A stretch of DNA of 46,192 bases, from the NCBI GenBank assembly GCA_014802335.1, contig JAAVCL010000024.1, positions 71,346 through 117,537 of the forward strand, given 5' to 3'. Shown here in pieces: positions 1 through 8,535 of this stretch. The first letter of the stretch is position 1; the number at the start of each line of letters is the position of its first letter. The notes under the pieces were generated by a model. The model was not told the origin of the DNA, made no database searches, and saw nothing but the letters and a program-made list of their open reading frames with translations. This DNA is from Bacteroides sp. (GTDB lineage Bacteria; Bacteroidota; Bacteroidia; Bacteroidales; Muribaculaceae). A program made the position numbers and the translations under genes.

Positions 1-354
1 CTGCATTGCCTGGGCTCTTTTTGACACGAGTTTCAGACCCTCCTCGAAACTGAGGGCACCTGCTGCAACAAGTGCAGAAAATTCACCGAGCGAATGGCCC
101 GCAACCATGTCGGGCTTGAATTCTTCTCCAAGACTCTTTGCCAAAAGAACACTGTGAAGGAAAATGGCAGGCTGAGTCACCTTTGTCTGCTTAAGGTCTT
201 CTTCAGTTCCCTCAAACATCAGGTCGGTGATGCGGAATCCTAATATTTCATTGGCCTTTTCAAATAATTCTTTTGCCTCGGCATTATTGTCGTATAAGTC
301 TTTTCCCATACCGACAAACTGGGCACCTTGACCCGGAAATACGTATGCTTTCAT
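1..354 (-). CDS. fabD: Malonyl-CoA:ACP transacylase, N-terminal part (cut by window edge)
   Basis: FabD moves malonyl groups from CoA to acyl carrier protein, supplying the extender unit for cytosolic fatty acid synthesis. The 118 visible residues begin MKAYVFPGQGAQFVGMGKDL, the FabD N-terminal glycine-rich signature, and contain the nucleophile elbow GHSLGEFSAL with the catalytic Ser at about residue 88. Full-length members are about 290-310 residues, so roughly 60 percent lies to the left of the window. The start is the ATG at 354. A TAACTTTG box lies about 45 bases upstream, which fits this start. There is no sign of disruption in the visible part. Confidence 0.93.
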   Translation of the reverse strand, partial: MKAYVFPGQGAQFVGMGKDLYDNNAEAKELFEKANEILGFRITDLMFEGTEEDLKQTKVTQPAIFLHSVLLAKSLGEEFKPDMVAGHSLGEFSALVAAGALSFEEGLKLVSKRAQAMQ

Positions 355-400
355 TTTCTTGAGTAATCGATTGTTTTGTATGTGTCAATTATTTGTTGCG

Positions 401-408
401 CAAAGTTA
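401..408 (-). promoter_or_regulatory. Putative -7 box of fabD promoter
   Basis: On the minus strand this reads TAACTTTG, matching the Bacteroidota TAnnTTTG -7 element. No clear TTTG -33 element is visible at the usual 19-21 base spacing. It would give a leader of roughly 40 bases. Confidence 0.45.
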
Positions 409-495
409 CGAATTATTTCTTATTTGTGGAAATTTTTCCGTAATTAAGTAGCTGAGTCGTTGCATCCCCCGTATTGCCAGCTTTCTGACTCGGTA

Positions 496-545
496 AAAAG
501 ATGGCGTGCCATGTCACTTCATTCCGTTTCATGGCACGCCTCTTT
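496..545 (-). terminator. Intrinsic terminator behind the OPT transporter
   Basis: An 11-bp perfect stem (503-513 with 530-540, ggcgtgccatg) is closed by a 16-base loop and flanked by A- and T-rich runs on both sides, so it could act in both directions. On the minus strand it sits 36-80 bases past the transporter stop and is followed by CTTTTTAC. The stem core TGGCGTGCCA is also the core of the REP-like palindromes at 7.5 and 11.8 kb. Confidence 0.75.
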
Positions 546-577
546 TTGTTATAAAATGGAGTTGTTATAAAATGGGG
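546..577. repeat. 16-bp tandem duplication next to the transporter stop codon
   Basis: Two adjacent copies of TTGTTATAAAATGG(a/g)G, 546-561 and 562-577, lie five bases past the end of the transporter gene. This looks like a slippage product. Confidence 0.7.
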
Positions 578-581
578 TCTG

Positions 582-2558
582 TTATGCTTTTGCCCGTTTT
601 GAATCCCATATCAAGTATGCGATAAGAAGGATATAGGCCACGCATCCGAGAATCTGGGTGAGTTGTTCGGATCCGGGAGTGGTATACTCGAAACCGGCAA
701 ATCTTGTTATGGCTGCAAAAACCCCGAAGAGCGCACCCCCTGCGATAAGACCTGATGAAATCAGAGTGCCGCGGTCGCGACGCGCATCATTCACTTTCTT
801 ATTGTCTGAAGAATTGCTTACGAAGTAAGAGATAGCTCCGCCCACCAGCATCGGTGTATTCAACGACAGCGGTATAAACATGCCGAGGCAGAATGCAAGT
901 GCCGGAACGCCAAGCCAGTTTAGAATCAGGGCAAGGATTGCACCTACCATATAGAGAATCCAGGGTGTGTCGCCGCCCATCATCAATGGCTCTATCACTT
1001 TTGCCATTGCATTGGCCTGGGGCGCTACAAGTGCGTTGTCGCCTGTAAAGCCGTAAACTTTGTTGAGCACAATTATCACACCGCCCACGGTGGCTGCCGA
1101 AACAAGTGTGCCAAGAAACTTCCAGCTTTCTTGTTTTTTAGGAGTGGAACCGAGCCAATAGCCAATTTTGAGGTCGGTTACGAAACCTCCGGCCATGGAG
1201 AGGGCCGTGCACACAACGCCTCCGATCACCATTGACGCTACGATGCCGCTTGTGCCGCTAAGACCGATTCCTACAAATATTGCCGAGGCTATGATAAGAG
1301 TCATGAGTGTCATGCCCGACACGGGGTTGCTGCCCACAATGGCGATAGCGTTGGCAGCAACCGTCGTAAACAGAAATGCAATCAGCGTCACCACAAGCCA
1401 TGCCACAAGAGCTTGCCAGAATGTATTGATTACTCCGAACCAGAAGAACAACAGTACGGCCACAAGAGCCAGGGCGATGAAGAATACAACCTTCTTCATT
1501 GAAAGGTCTACTTGCCAGCGAACTTCTTTTGCCGTCGATTTGGATCCTTTGAATTCGCGGCCTGCAAGTCCAACCGCATTGCATATAATGGGCCATGATT
1601 TCACAATGCCTATTACTCCGGCCATTGCAATACCACCGATACCTATCATGCGTGCATAATCCTTAAATATCGCATCGGGGGCAAGCGCCGCCATTTCTGC
1701 CGAACCATACGTGCCCATAAGAGGAATGATTATCCACCACACGAAGATTGAACCGGCAAAAATTACGAATGCATATTTTAATCCCACAATATATCCGAGT
1801 CCTAACAGGGCAGCTCCGGTATTGCAGCTTAACACAACTTTCGTTTTTTCCGCAATGGTCTGGCCCCACGATGACGCAGTGCTTGTCACAGTTTCTGCCC
1901 ACCATCCGAAAGTTGCGACGATATAATCGTAGATACCACCTATAAGCGAGGCTACAACAAGTGTTTTCGCCTGGCCCGATCCGGACGCATCTTTCTTTTC
2001 GTTCTGGATACCCGACACAAGCACTTGTGTTGTGGCGGTTGCTTCGGGGAATGGGTATTTGCCGTGCATATCCTTTACGAAATATTTACGGAAAGGAATG
2101 AAGAACAATATACCAAGGATTCCTCCTAACAGGGAGCTGAGAAATATCTGATAGAAGTTTACCACAATGTCGGGATATGTGCCTTGAAGTATATAAAGGG
2201 CCGGAAGTGTGAAAATTGCACCTGCAACTATCACTCCCGAGCAACTGCCTATCGACTGGATTATGACATTCTGGCCTAATGAATTCTTTTTGCCCAAGGC
2301 GTTGCTGAGGCCCACGGCTATGATTGCAATCGGAATGGCTGCTTCAAATACCTGCCCCACTTTCAAACCGAGATAAGCGGCTGCTGCACTGAATACGATA
2401 GCCATCAGTAATCCCATTCCCACAGAATAGGGGGTAACCTCCTTTTGATCGTGGGCGGGATGAAGCACCGGCACATATTGCTCATCGGCCGCTAACTCGC
2501 GAAAGGCGTTCTCGGGCAGACCGGTGTCGGTTGTGTAGACTTTTTCTTCCTCTTTCAT
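582..2558 (-). CDS. OPT-family oligopeptide transporter
   Basis: This is a 658-residue, very hydrophobic inner-membrane protein of the oligopeptide transporter (OPT) superfamily, whose bacterial members import peptides or metal chelates. After a hydrophilic N-terminus of about 45 residues come about 14 or more membrane segments, with family-typical stretches such as GKYPFPEATATTQVL, GSNPVSGMT and YWLGSTPKKQE. The substrate cannot be read from sequence. The frame stays open to 2681, but the ATG at 2558 (MKEEEKVYTT) is preferred: a TTTG-N19-TATATTTG promoter at 2652-2682 lies inside the longer version and would start transcription near 2647. The gene is alone between the eno terminator and its own. 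Confidence 0.88.
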   Translation of the reverse strand: MKEEEKVYTTDTGLPENAFRELAADEQYVPVLHPAHDQKEVTPYSVGMGLLMAIVFSAAAAYLGLKVGQVFEAAIPIAIIAVGLSNALGKKNSLGQNVIIQSIGSCSGVIVAGAIFTLPALYILQGTYPDIVVNFYQIFLSSLLGGILGILFFIPFRKYFVKDMHGKYPFPEATATTQVLVSGIQNEKKDASGSGQAKTLVVASLIGGIYDYIVATFGWWAETVTSTASSWGQTIAEKTKVVLSCNTGAALLGLGYIVGLKYAFVIFAGSIFVWWIIIPLMGTYGSAEMAALAPDAIFKDYARMIGIGGIAMAGVIGIVKSWPIICNAVGLAGREFKGSKSTAKEVRWQVDLSMKKVVFFIALALVAVLLFFWFGVINTFWQALVAWLVVTLIAFLFTTVAANAIAIVGSNPVSGMTLMTLIIASAIFVGIGLSGTSGIVASMVIGGVVCTALSMAGGFVTDLKIGYWLGSTPKKQESWKFLGTLVSAATVGGVIIVLNKVYGFTGDNALVAPQANAMAKVIEPLMMGGDTPWILYMVGAILALILNWLGVPALAFCLGMFIPLSLNTPMLVGGAISYFVSNSSDNKKVNDARRDRGTLISSGLIAGGALFGVFAAITRFAGFEYTTPGSEQLTQILGCVAYILLIAYLIWDSKRAKA

Positions 2559-2651
2559 TTTGTTAGGTTTAGTTGTGAAATCTTCTTCGATTTTGAGCCC
2601 CATGCCGGTCGAAACTTGTTCCGTAGTGTTACACACGGAGCTTCTTAGCTG

Positions 2652-2682
2652 CAAATATAGTGAAATTTCAAACAATAACAAA
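2652..2682 (-). promoter_or_regulatory. Bacteroidota-type promoter of the OPT transporter
   Basis: On the minus strand TTTG (2679-2682), 19 bases, then TATATTTG (2652-2659) form a full -33/-7 promoter. It excludes the upstream in-frame ATG at 2681 and implies a leader of about 90 bases. Confidence 0.7.
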
Positions 2683-2684
2683 AG

Positions 2685-2725
2685 AAAAGAGGTGTCGGGC
2701 CTTAAATTGGCCGAACACCTCTTTT
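2685..2725 (-). terminator. Intrinsic terminator of eno
   Basis: A 17-base stem with two internal mismatches (2685-2701 with 2709-2725) has A-rich and T-rich flanks. It lies about 30 bases past the enolase stop and is followed on the minus strand by a T-rich stretch. Confidence 0.8.
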
Positions 2726-2752
2726 TATCAGGTTAAATCTCGTGTTGGGAGA

Positions 2753-4102
<1,350 letters not shown>

Positions 4103-4187
4103 TTATTTTCAAAAAGTATTAGCTTACAAGTCTTTGAAGTGTTGAAATAAGCTTTATCTTTTTTTTGTGCACTTTTCTCTCTTACTT

Positions 4188-4388
4188 CACTGAAGTCGTT
4201 TAAACTTTTTTCAAGGATAAGATTTATTAAGATTTTGAGCGAATTTTGATTCTTGAAGAAGGAGAATAGCGGGCTATTCGACTGATGAAAGAATCGAAAG
4301 GCGCCAAAATATTAATAAATATTAGCCTTGAAGAAAACAATTTTAGATATTTCTTGGGTTTTCGTAAAATGTTTAAACGACTTCACTG
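4188..4388. repeat. MITE-like element with terminal inverted repeats
   Basis: This 200-bp non-coding element fills the eno/helicase spacer (4058-4497). Its ends are a perfect 15-bp inverted repeat, TGAAGTCGTTTAAAC at 4191-4205 and its complement at 4371-4385. Inside are a 6-bp stem with a tetraloop (4264-4279) and a second hairpin around AATATTAATAAATATT. A diverged copy lies at 31393-31560, and end-like fragments are seen near 7431, 17674 and 23231. No protein is encoded. Apart from the element and the box at 4389-4396, I see nothing clear in this spacer. Confidence 0.6.
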
Positions 4389-4396
4389 CAAAGTTA
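4389..4396 (-). promoter_or_regulatory. Putative -7 box directed at eno
   Basis: The minus strand reads TAACTTTG immediately outside the MITE-like element. No good -33 element is visible. If used, the eno leader would include the whole element. Confidence 0.35.
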
Positions 4397-4497
4397 ACAA
4401 TTTTTTCGCAATCCGTGTGTTTATTTTGTAGATAAATTTTATTAAAGAGTTTTACAAACTGTTTAATTTTTAGCAACTACTTAAGTAAACCTGCAGA

Positions 4498-5898
4498 ATG
4501 GCTCTTTTATCACCTTCTGATATTGTGAATTCCACATTAAGTTTTCTCCATTTCAAGCCCCTTGTTTCCCAGATGAGTGTTCTTGAGAAGGCGGCGGAAT
4601 TTATTGCCAATGGGGCTAATCGGGATGTGTTTGTGCTGAACGGCTATGCCGGAACCGGAAAGACTTCTCTTGTGGGAGCGCTGATAAAAGCTCTTGATGC
4701 TGCAAAGATGCGTGTGGTCGTACTTGCGCCCACCGGCCGCGCTGCAAAGGTGGCGGCTTCCTATTCCGGACGACCGGTATCTACTATTCACCGGCGAATT
4801 TTCCGCCCGAATTCGGCCGACCCTTCCGGCCGTTCGTGGTGTATCGCTCCCAACCGTGTCACCGATACGCTTTTCATCGTGGATGAGGCCTCACTTATCG
4901 GAGACAAGGATAATTCTATGAGAAGTCTCTTGTACACTCTAATCCGTTATGTTTATTCAGCTCCGGGATGCAGAATGATGCTGATTGGTGATGAGGCTCA
5001 GCTCCCACCGGTGGGTCAGACAATTTCCACTTCGATGAATCCTGAAAGACTCCGTCAGTTAGGACTCAATCCTATCTGCACATCTCTTGATGTGCCGGTA
5101 AGGCAGGCGGCCGAAAGCGGCATCACATTCAATGCGACTTTAGTGAGGAGTGCGCTGTTTTCTGCTTTGCCCGAAGGGGTGCAATTCAGCCTGCAAGCTT
5201 CCGGTTTTGAAGATATAAGCGTTATTAGCTCTGCTGAACTTGCTGATACAATGTCGGATTCGTATGCACAGGTCGGTATGGACGAGACTTTGATTATTAC
5301 CCGTTCTAATTTTCGCGCAAACGACTTCAACCGAGCCATCAGAAACATGGTGATGTTTGCCGAGGAACCGCTTGAAAAGGGTGATAGGGTAGTGGTGGCA
5401 AAAAATGATTACTTTTGGAGAAGGGCGGAAAAAGGCCCCAAGCTCATTGCAAATGGCGAATTGGGGGAAGTCACGTGGGTGGGTAAGACTGAAAAAGCTT
5501 ATGGCCGTTATTTCACCGAAGTGGAGTTAAGACTTTCGGAGGGTCAGATTGTGACTGCCTGGGTGGTGTTGCGAAGTCTTGTTTGTGAAGGACCGTCGCT
5601 GCCGCGCGAGGAAATGATGCGTTTCCAAAACGTCATTATGAACACCTTGGATGGTGAATTATCAGAAAAGCTGCAAGCCCTTGATGAAGATCCGTTTTTC
5701 AATGCACTTCAACTCAAGTATGCCTATTGTGTCACATGCCACAAGGCGCAAGGTGGCCAGTGGAAGCATGTCTATATAGATATGGCCGGTATTGATCCCG
5801 AAGCTCTTGGTCCAGACTTTTACAGATGGTTATATACAGCCATTACCCGTGCCACTGAAAAAGTGTTTCTCATAAATCCCACAGTTCCCGTAACATAG
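4498..5898 (+). CDS. RecD-like / UvrD-family ATP-dependent DNA helicase
   Basis: This is a 466-residue superfamily 1 helicase of the small RecD-like type common in Bacteroidales. Visible motifs in order are: Walker A GYAGTGKTSL (about 49-58), Ia VVLAPTGRAAKVA, Walker B FIVDEASLIGD (about 126-136), motif III LIGDEAQLPPVG, and motifs V/VI YCVTCHKAQGGQW with WLYTAITRATEKVFLI near the C-terminus. A role in DNA repair or recombination is inferred from the fold; the exact process is unknown. The first Met at 4498 is assumed, but Met26 (MSVLEK) is an alternative because the conserved part begins there. The gene diverges from eno and is followed by a hairpin. Confidence 0.88.
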   Translation: MALLSPSDIVNSTLSFLHFKPLVSQMSVLEKAAEFIANGANRDVFVLNGYAGTGKTSLVGALIKALDAAKMRVVVLAPTGRAAKVAASYSGRPVSTIHRRIFRPNSADPSGRSWCIAPNRVTDTLFIVDEASLIGDKDNSMRSLLYTLIRYVYSAPGCRMMLIGDEAQLPPVGQTISTSMNPERLRQLGLNPICTSLDVPVRQAAESGITFNATLVRSALFSALPEGVQFSLQASGFEDISVISSAELADTMSDSYAQVGMDETLIITRSNFRANDFNRAIRNMVMFAEEPLEKGDRVVVAKNDYFWRRAEKGPKLIANGELGEVTWVGKTEKAYGRYFTEVELRLSEGQIVTAWVVLRSLVCEGPSLPREEMMRFQNVIMNTLDGELSEKLQALDEDPFFNALQLKYAYCVTCHKAQGGQWKHVYIDMAGIDPEALGPDFYRWLYTAITRATEKVFLINPTVPVT

Positions 5899-5933
5899 AT
5901 GTTTGAGTTGTCTTCGGGCTGAACATAAAGTAG

Positions 5934-5978
5934 TTTCGGCTGAGGAATGTCGTAAATGCCGACATTCCTCAGCCGAAA
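5934..5978. terminator. Strong hairpin between convergent genes
   Basis: A perfect 19-bp stem (5934-5952 with 5960-5978) with a 7-base loop lies between the helicase stop and the leftward lipoprotein stop. There is no long T-run, so it may terminate weakly or protect the 3' ends of both transcripts. Confidence 0.65.
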
Positions 5979-6029
5979 TCAAATGGGGGATACTTATTTT
6001 AGAGGAGAGAGATGTATGTATCTATTCAA

Positions 6030-6461
6030 TTAGTTTGCAGTGTCTGCTAAATACACATCACGGTCGAGCGTAAGAATACCCGATGACACTGAATAATTCT
6101 CTACATCCTGTTCGCCAATATCGGAACGATCGCTCGAATCATTGATCTGAAATAAAATCTGTGTCTTCGCATTGTTTGTTTTCCAAGTTCCTTTTTCCCA
6201 ACTTGTTCTTGTGTTTTGACCGTTCACTTCCACATCTGTTTCTTCATAAGTGCCGTCTGAATTGAACACAATAGTTTCCGTATCACTCCAATTAGTCCCT
6301 GTCTCGGTCTTTGTCCACGAACCGACAAGTGCTGTGTCCTGTCCTTTGAAATCTGACGGCTGGAAGTGATCGTCATCGTCGTCATCACCGCATGCAGTAA
6401 GACTGAAACTCAACATGATCGCAACGATAGCCAATCCTAAAACTCTAAATGTCTTTTTCAT
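6030..6461 (-). CDS. Small lipocalin-like lipoprotein, paralogue 1
   Basis: This 143-residue protein is predicted to be an outer-membrane lipoprotein. The signal peptide ends in the lipobox LTAC with the lipidated Cys at 24, followed by GDDDDDD; an acidic run right after the Cys is the known surface-export signal of Bacteroidota lipoproteins. The mature part has the pattern LVGSWTKTE... FNSDGTYEE ... W..GTWKT ... YSVSSGILTLD, typical of small lipocalin-like domains. Its function is unknown. It shares signal peptide length, overall architecture and the GSW/GTW motifs with the protein at 7950-8360, so the two are probably an old duplication. Confidence 0.8.
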   Translation of the reverse strand: MKKTFRVLGLAIVAIMLSFSLTACGDDDDDDHFQPSDFKGQDTALVGSWTKTETGTNWSDTETIVFNSDGTYEETDVEVNGQNTRTSWEKGTWKTNNAKTQILFQINDSSDRSDIGEQDVENYSVSSGILTLDRDVYLADTAN

Positions 6462-6526
6462 AATTTTAAATCAATAGATGGTTACATATTTATAACAATG
6501 CAACGGGGCATCAAGTTTTTAAGGAC

Positions 6527-6562
6527 AAGTGTTTATAATCTCGCAATAAGTGTTTATAATCT
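6527..6562. repeat. 15-bp direct repeat at the PAP2 gene end
   Basis: AAGTGTTTATAATCT occurs at 6527-6541 and again at 6548-6562. The second copy covers the stop codon of the PAP2 gene and the first lies just behind it, a small duplication of the gene end. Confidence 0.7.
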
Positions 6563-7318
6563 TATAATTTGAGGCAGGATGGTGATTAGGGCCGTAATAA
6601 TGATTGTTAGCAAAATTACAGCTTCCGGGATGTTGGTTGCACGATAAGTTATGGCTTTCCCAAACAAATGAATTTTATAGTTTTGACTTATAATTCTATC
6701 TATCTCCGAATCAATATATGTCCATTTCATCTTTTTTGTTACCCCCCGGCGGTGGATGAGGAAAATGGTTATTAGTGATGCCGCAGCGTAGACACTTGAG
6801 CCACATGCAAATCCTATTATCCCTCCTGCCAACAAATCTCCCGGATAATGGACTCCGAGATAAAGCCTCGAATAACTTACCAGCAACGCCCAGGCGAATA
6901 TGAAAAACGAGAAGCGTTTTACTCTGAATATTAATGAAACAAGAGTGGCCCCTGCAAAAGTGTTGGATGCATGACATGAAGGAAAACCGTAATGTCCTCC
7001 CCGATAATTGTTAACTATATGCACAAGAGGAGAGATTGGATTGTCGGGGTGACCGGGACGCAGACGTTCGAATGTGGGCCGCAGTATAGTGGCGGTTAAT
7101 TGATCGGCGGCAGCAACCGCTACTGCCGCAGCAACGGCCATTATTAGCATTGTGCGCCATCCGTAGGTTAAAAAAACGGCATACAATAAGGATAAATATA
7201 ACGGTACCCAAACAATACGCGAACTTATCCAATATATAAATAAATCCAGGAATTGACTATGTGCCGAGTTCAAGAATAGAAATAGCCTTTCATCTTGTTC
7301 TATCATCCAATCTATCAT
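6554..7318 (-). CDS. PAP2-family membrane phosphatase
   Basis: This 254-residue integral membrane protein belongs to the PAP2 (type 2 phosphatidic acid phosphatase) superfamily, whose bacterial members dephosphorylate undecaprenyl pyrophosphate, lipid A or phosphatidyl lipids at the membrane surface. The tripartite active site is present: RPTFERLRP (80-88, with Arg in the usual Lys place), GFPSCHASNTF (His116) and SRLYLGVHYPGD (Arg151, His157). The middle motif has PSCH instead of the common PSGH. Five or six hydrophobic segments are visible. A TAACTTTG box ends 7 bases before the ATG at 7318, so either the message is almost leaderless or the real start is Met5 (7306). Substrate unknown. Confidence 0.88.
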   Translation of the reverse strand: MIDWMIEQDERLFLFLNSAHSQFLDLFIYWISSRIVWVPLYLSLLYAVFLTYGWRTMLIMAVAAAVAVAAADQLTATILRPTFERLRPGHPDNPISPLVHIVNNYRGGHYGFPSCHASNTFAGATLVSLIFRVKRFSFFIFAWALLVSYSRLYLGVHYPGDLLAGGIIGFACGSSVYAAASLITIFLIHRRGVTKKMKWTYIDSEIDRIISQNYKIHLFGKAITYRATNIPEAVILLTIIITALITILPQIIRL

Positions 7319-7325
7319 ATCAAAG

Positions 7326-7333
7326 CAAAGTTA
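7326..7333 (-). promoter_or_regulatory. -7 box very close to the PAP2 start codon
   Basis: TAACTTTG on the minus strand ends 7 bases before the first ATG, predicting a leader of 0-3 bases for that start. No -33 element is seen at the right distance. Confidence 0.35.
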
Positions 7334-7460
7334 GGTTGACTCCTTATAAGTCATAAGTAGCCACAAAGTAGCTATAAAAGTTGATTAACTACAAATTTAA
7401 TAATATTTCCGCACGTCGCAATATATAATTAGAAGTCATTTAACTTTTCCAAGGATCGCC

Positions 7461-7708
7461 GTCAAATGTAGGGACGGCCCATTACCGGACAAATGTAGGG
7501 ACGTGGCGTGCCACGTCTGAGTAAACATCGTAAATAATACCGGACAAATGTAGAGACGTGACGTGCCACGTCTGGGTAATACCATCCGTAATAAATCGCC
7601 GCAACATTCAGACATGGCACGCCACGTCCCTACATTTGCCGCCCTTCACCCTGGAGTGTTGGGACGTCCCAATTACCGGACAAGGGTAGGGACGTGGCGT
7701 GCCACGTC
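7461..7708. repeat. Cluster of REP-like palindromes
   Basis: This 631-base spacer (7319-7949) holds no gene. It contains four near-identical 18-bp palindromes of the form GACGTGGCGTGCCACGTC at 7500-7517, 7555-7572, 7611-7628 (opposite orientation) and 7691-7708. They sit in a larger recurring unit (GGGACnnCCC, ATTACCGGACAAATGTAGGG, then the palindrome and TCTGAATAAAC). The second and third copies face each other like a BIME pair. Further copies lie at 11729-11837. The left edge (near 7431) carries a fragment resembling the end of the MITE-like element at 4191. Confidence 0.8.
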
Positions 7709-7805
7709 TGAATAAACTTCCAAACCACGTCTGAATAAACTTAAATAATCACTTCTGAATAAACTTACAAATCACGTCTGAATGAACTTCCAACTCACGT
7801 CCGGG
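7703..7805. repeat. 23-24 bp tandem repeat, about 4.4 copies
   Basis: Units start at 7703, 7726, 7750, 7773 and 7796 and follow CACGTCTGAATAAACTTCCA with small changes. They are built from the right half of the preceding REP-like palindrome, so the array probably grew by slippage from it. It has no spacer/repeat structure like CRISPR. Confidence 0.75.
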
Positions 7806-7891
7806 AAACGGTGTGATAATAACTGAAAAAAGACCTTCGTTTCACCGTGTCGTGACGCGCCGTATTTCAAATTTTTCACACCGATACACAA

Positions 7892-7929
7892 TAAAAAAAA
7901 CAACCCTGCTTATTTTAAAGCAGGGTTGT
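7892..7929 (-). terminator. Intrinsic terminator of the second lipoprotein
   Basis: A perfect 12-bp stem (7900-7911 with 7918-7929, acaaccctgctt) lies 21 bases past the stop and is followed on the minus strand by eight T's. Confidence 0.9.
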
Positions 7930-7949
7930 AGATGAATAATTATTTCCGC

Positions 7950-8360
7950 TTATTTTTTTGTATATTTTTCTCCATCTAAATAAAGATAGTTTCCACTTAC
8001 CGAATAGTCACTAACAAAAGATTCTCCATCGTCTTCGCCATGTGATGAATTGGTTTGTGTAATATAGAGTTTATTGTTTGAAGTTTCCCATGTACCTTCA
8101 CTCCAATATTTTTCTCTTCCATATTCTTCATCCCAAGCCTCCCCGTACAATTTCCATTGACCATTAGCATAGACAGTAAGTTCTGTCTTTTCCCACCAGT
8201 CAGAACCTTGTTCCTCAGAGACCCAGGTTCCGATAAGAGCTTGATCGTGGGTTGTGGGATCTGCGGGTTCGTCATCATCATCGCTGCCACATGAAGTGGC
8301 CAATCCGCTGATAAGTGCTACTACGAAGAATAGCATAAGCGTTCTTAAAGTCTTTTTCAT
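7950..8360 (-). CDS. Small lipocalin-like lipoprotein, paralogue 2
   Basis: This 136-residue predicted lipoprotein has its lipobox ATSC at Cys24, followed by GSDDDDE, the acidic surface-export signal. The mature domain shows LIGTWVSEEQG, YANGQWKLYGE, WSEGTWETSNNKLYIT and YSVSGNYLYLDGEKYTKK, a lipocalin-like beta pattern. It matches the protein at 6030-6461 in length, signal peptide, motif spacing and the closing YSVS...L.LD element. Function unknown. It has its own strong terminator, so it is likely a single-gene unit. Confidence 0.8.
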   Translation of the reverse strand: MKKTLRTLMLFFVVALISGLATSCGSDDDDEPADPTTHDQALIGTWVSEEQGSDWWEKTELTVYANGQWKLYGEAWDEEYGREKYWSEGTWETSNNKLYITQTNSSHGEDDGESFVSDYSVSGNYLYLDGEKYTKK

Positions 8361-8479
8361 CTTTATTGGTTTAATTTGGTTAGTTATATAGAAGTCGCGT
8401 TATGACTCCATTTATTTGATTTGTTACATGCAAGTCGTGTAGATAACTTTCAGACAGCTTGTCAAATAAGTAAAAAAGT

Positions 8480-8522
8480 AAAAGAAGTTCCCACCAAATA
8501 ATTATCGTTGGGAACTTCTTTT
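8480..8522 (-). terminator. Intrinsic terminator at the end of the rplM-tsf operon
   Basis: A perfect 14-bp stem (8480-8493 with 8509-8522, aaaagaagttccca) lies just past the tsf stop, with a T-rich tail on the minus strand. Confidence 0.85.
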
Positions 8523-8535
8523 ATATAGATTGTTA

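Noticed and set aside
4280..4300. Hammerhead-ribozyme-like core (CTGATGA ... GAAA) in the MITE-like element
   Set aside because: Only seven bases lie between the two core boxes, too few for stem II; no stem I partner was found, and the second copy at 31.5 kb does not keep the core.
7703..7805. CRISPR array
   Set aside because: Units are 23-24 bases head to tail with no unique spacers, and no cas genes are present.
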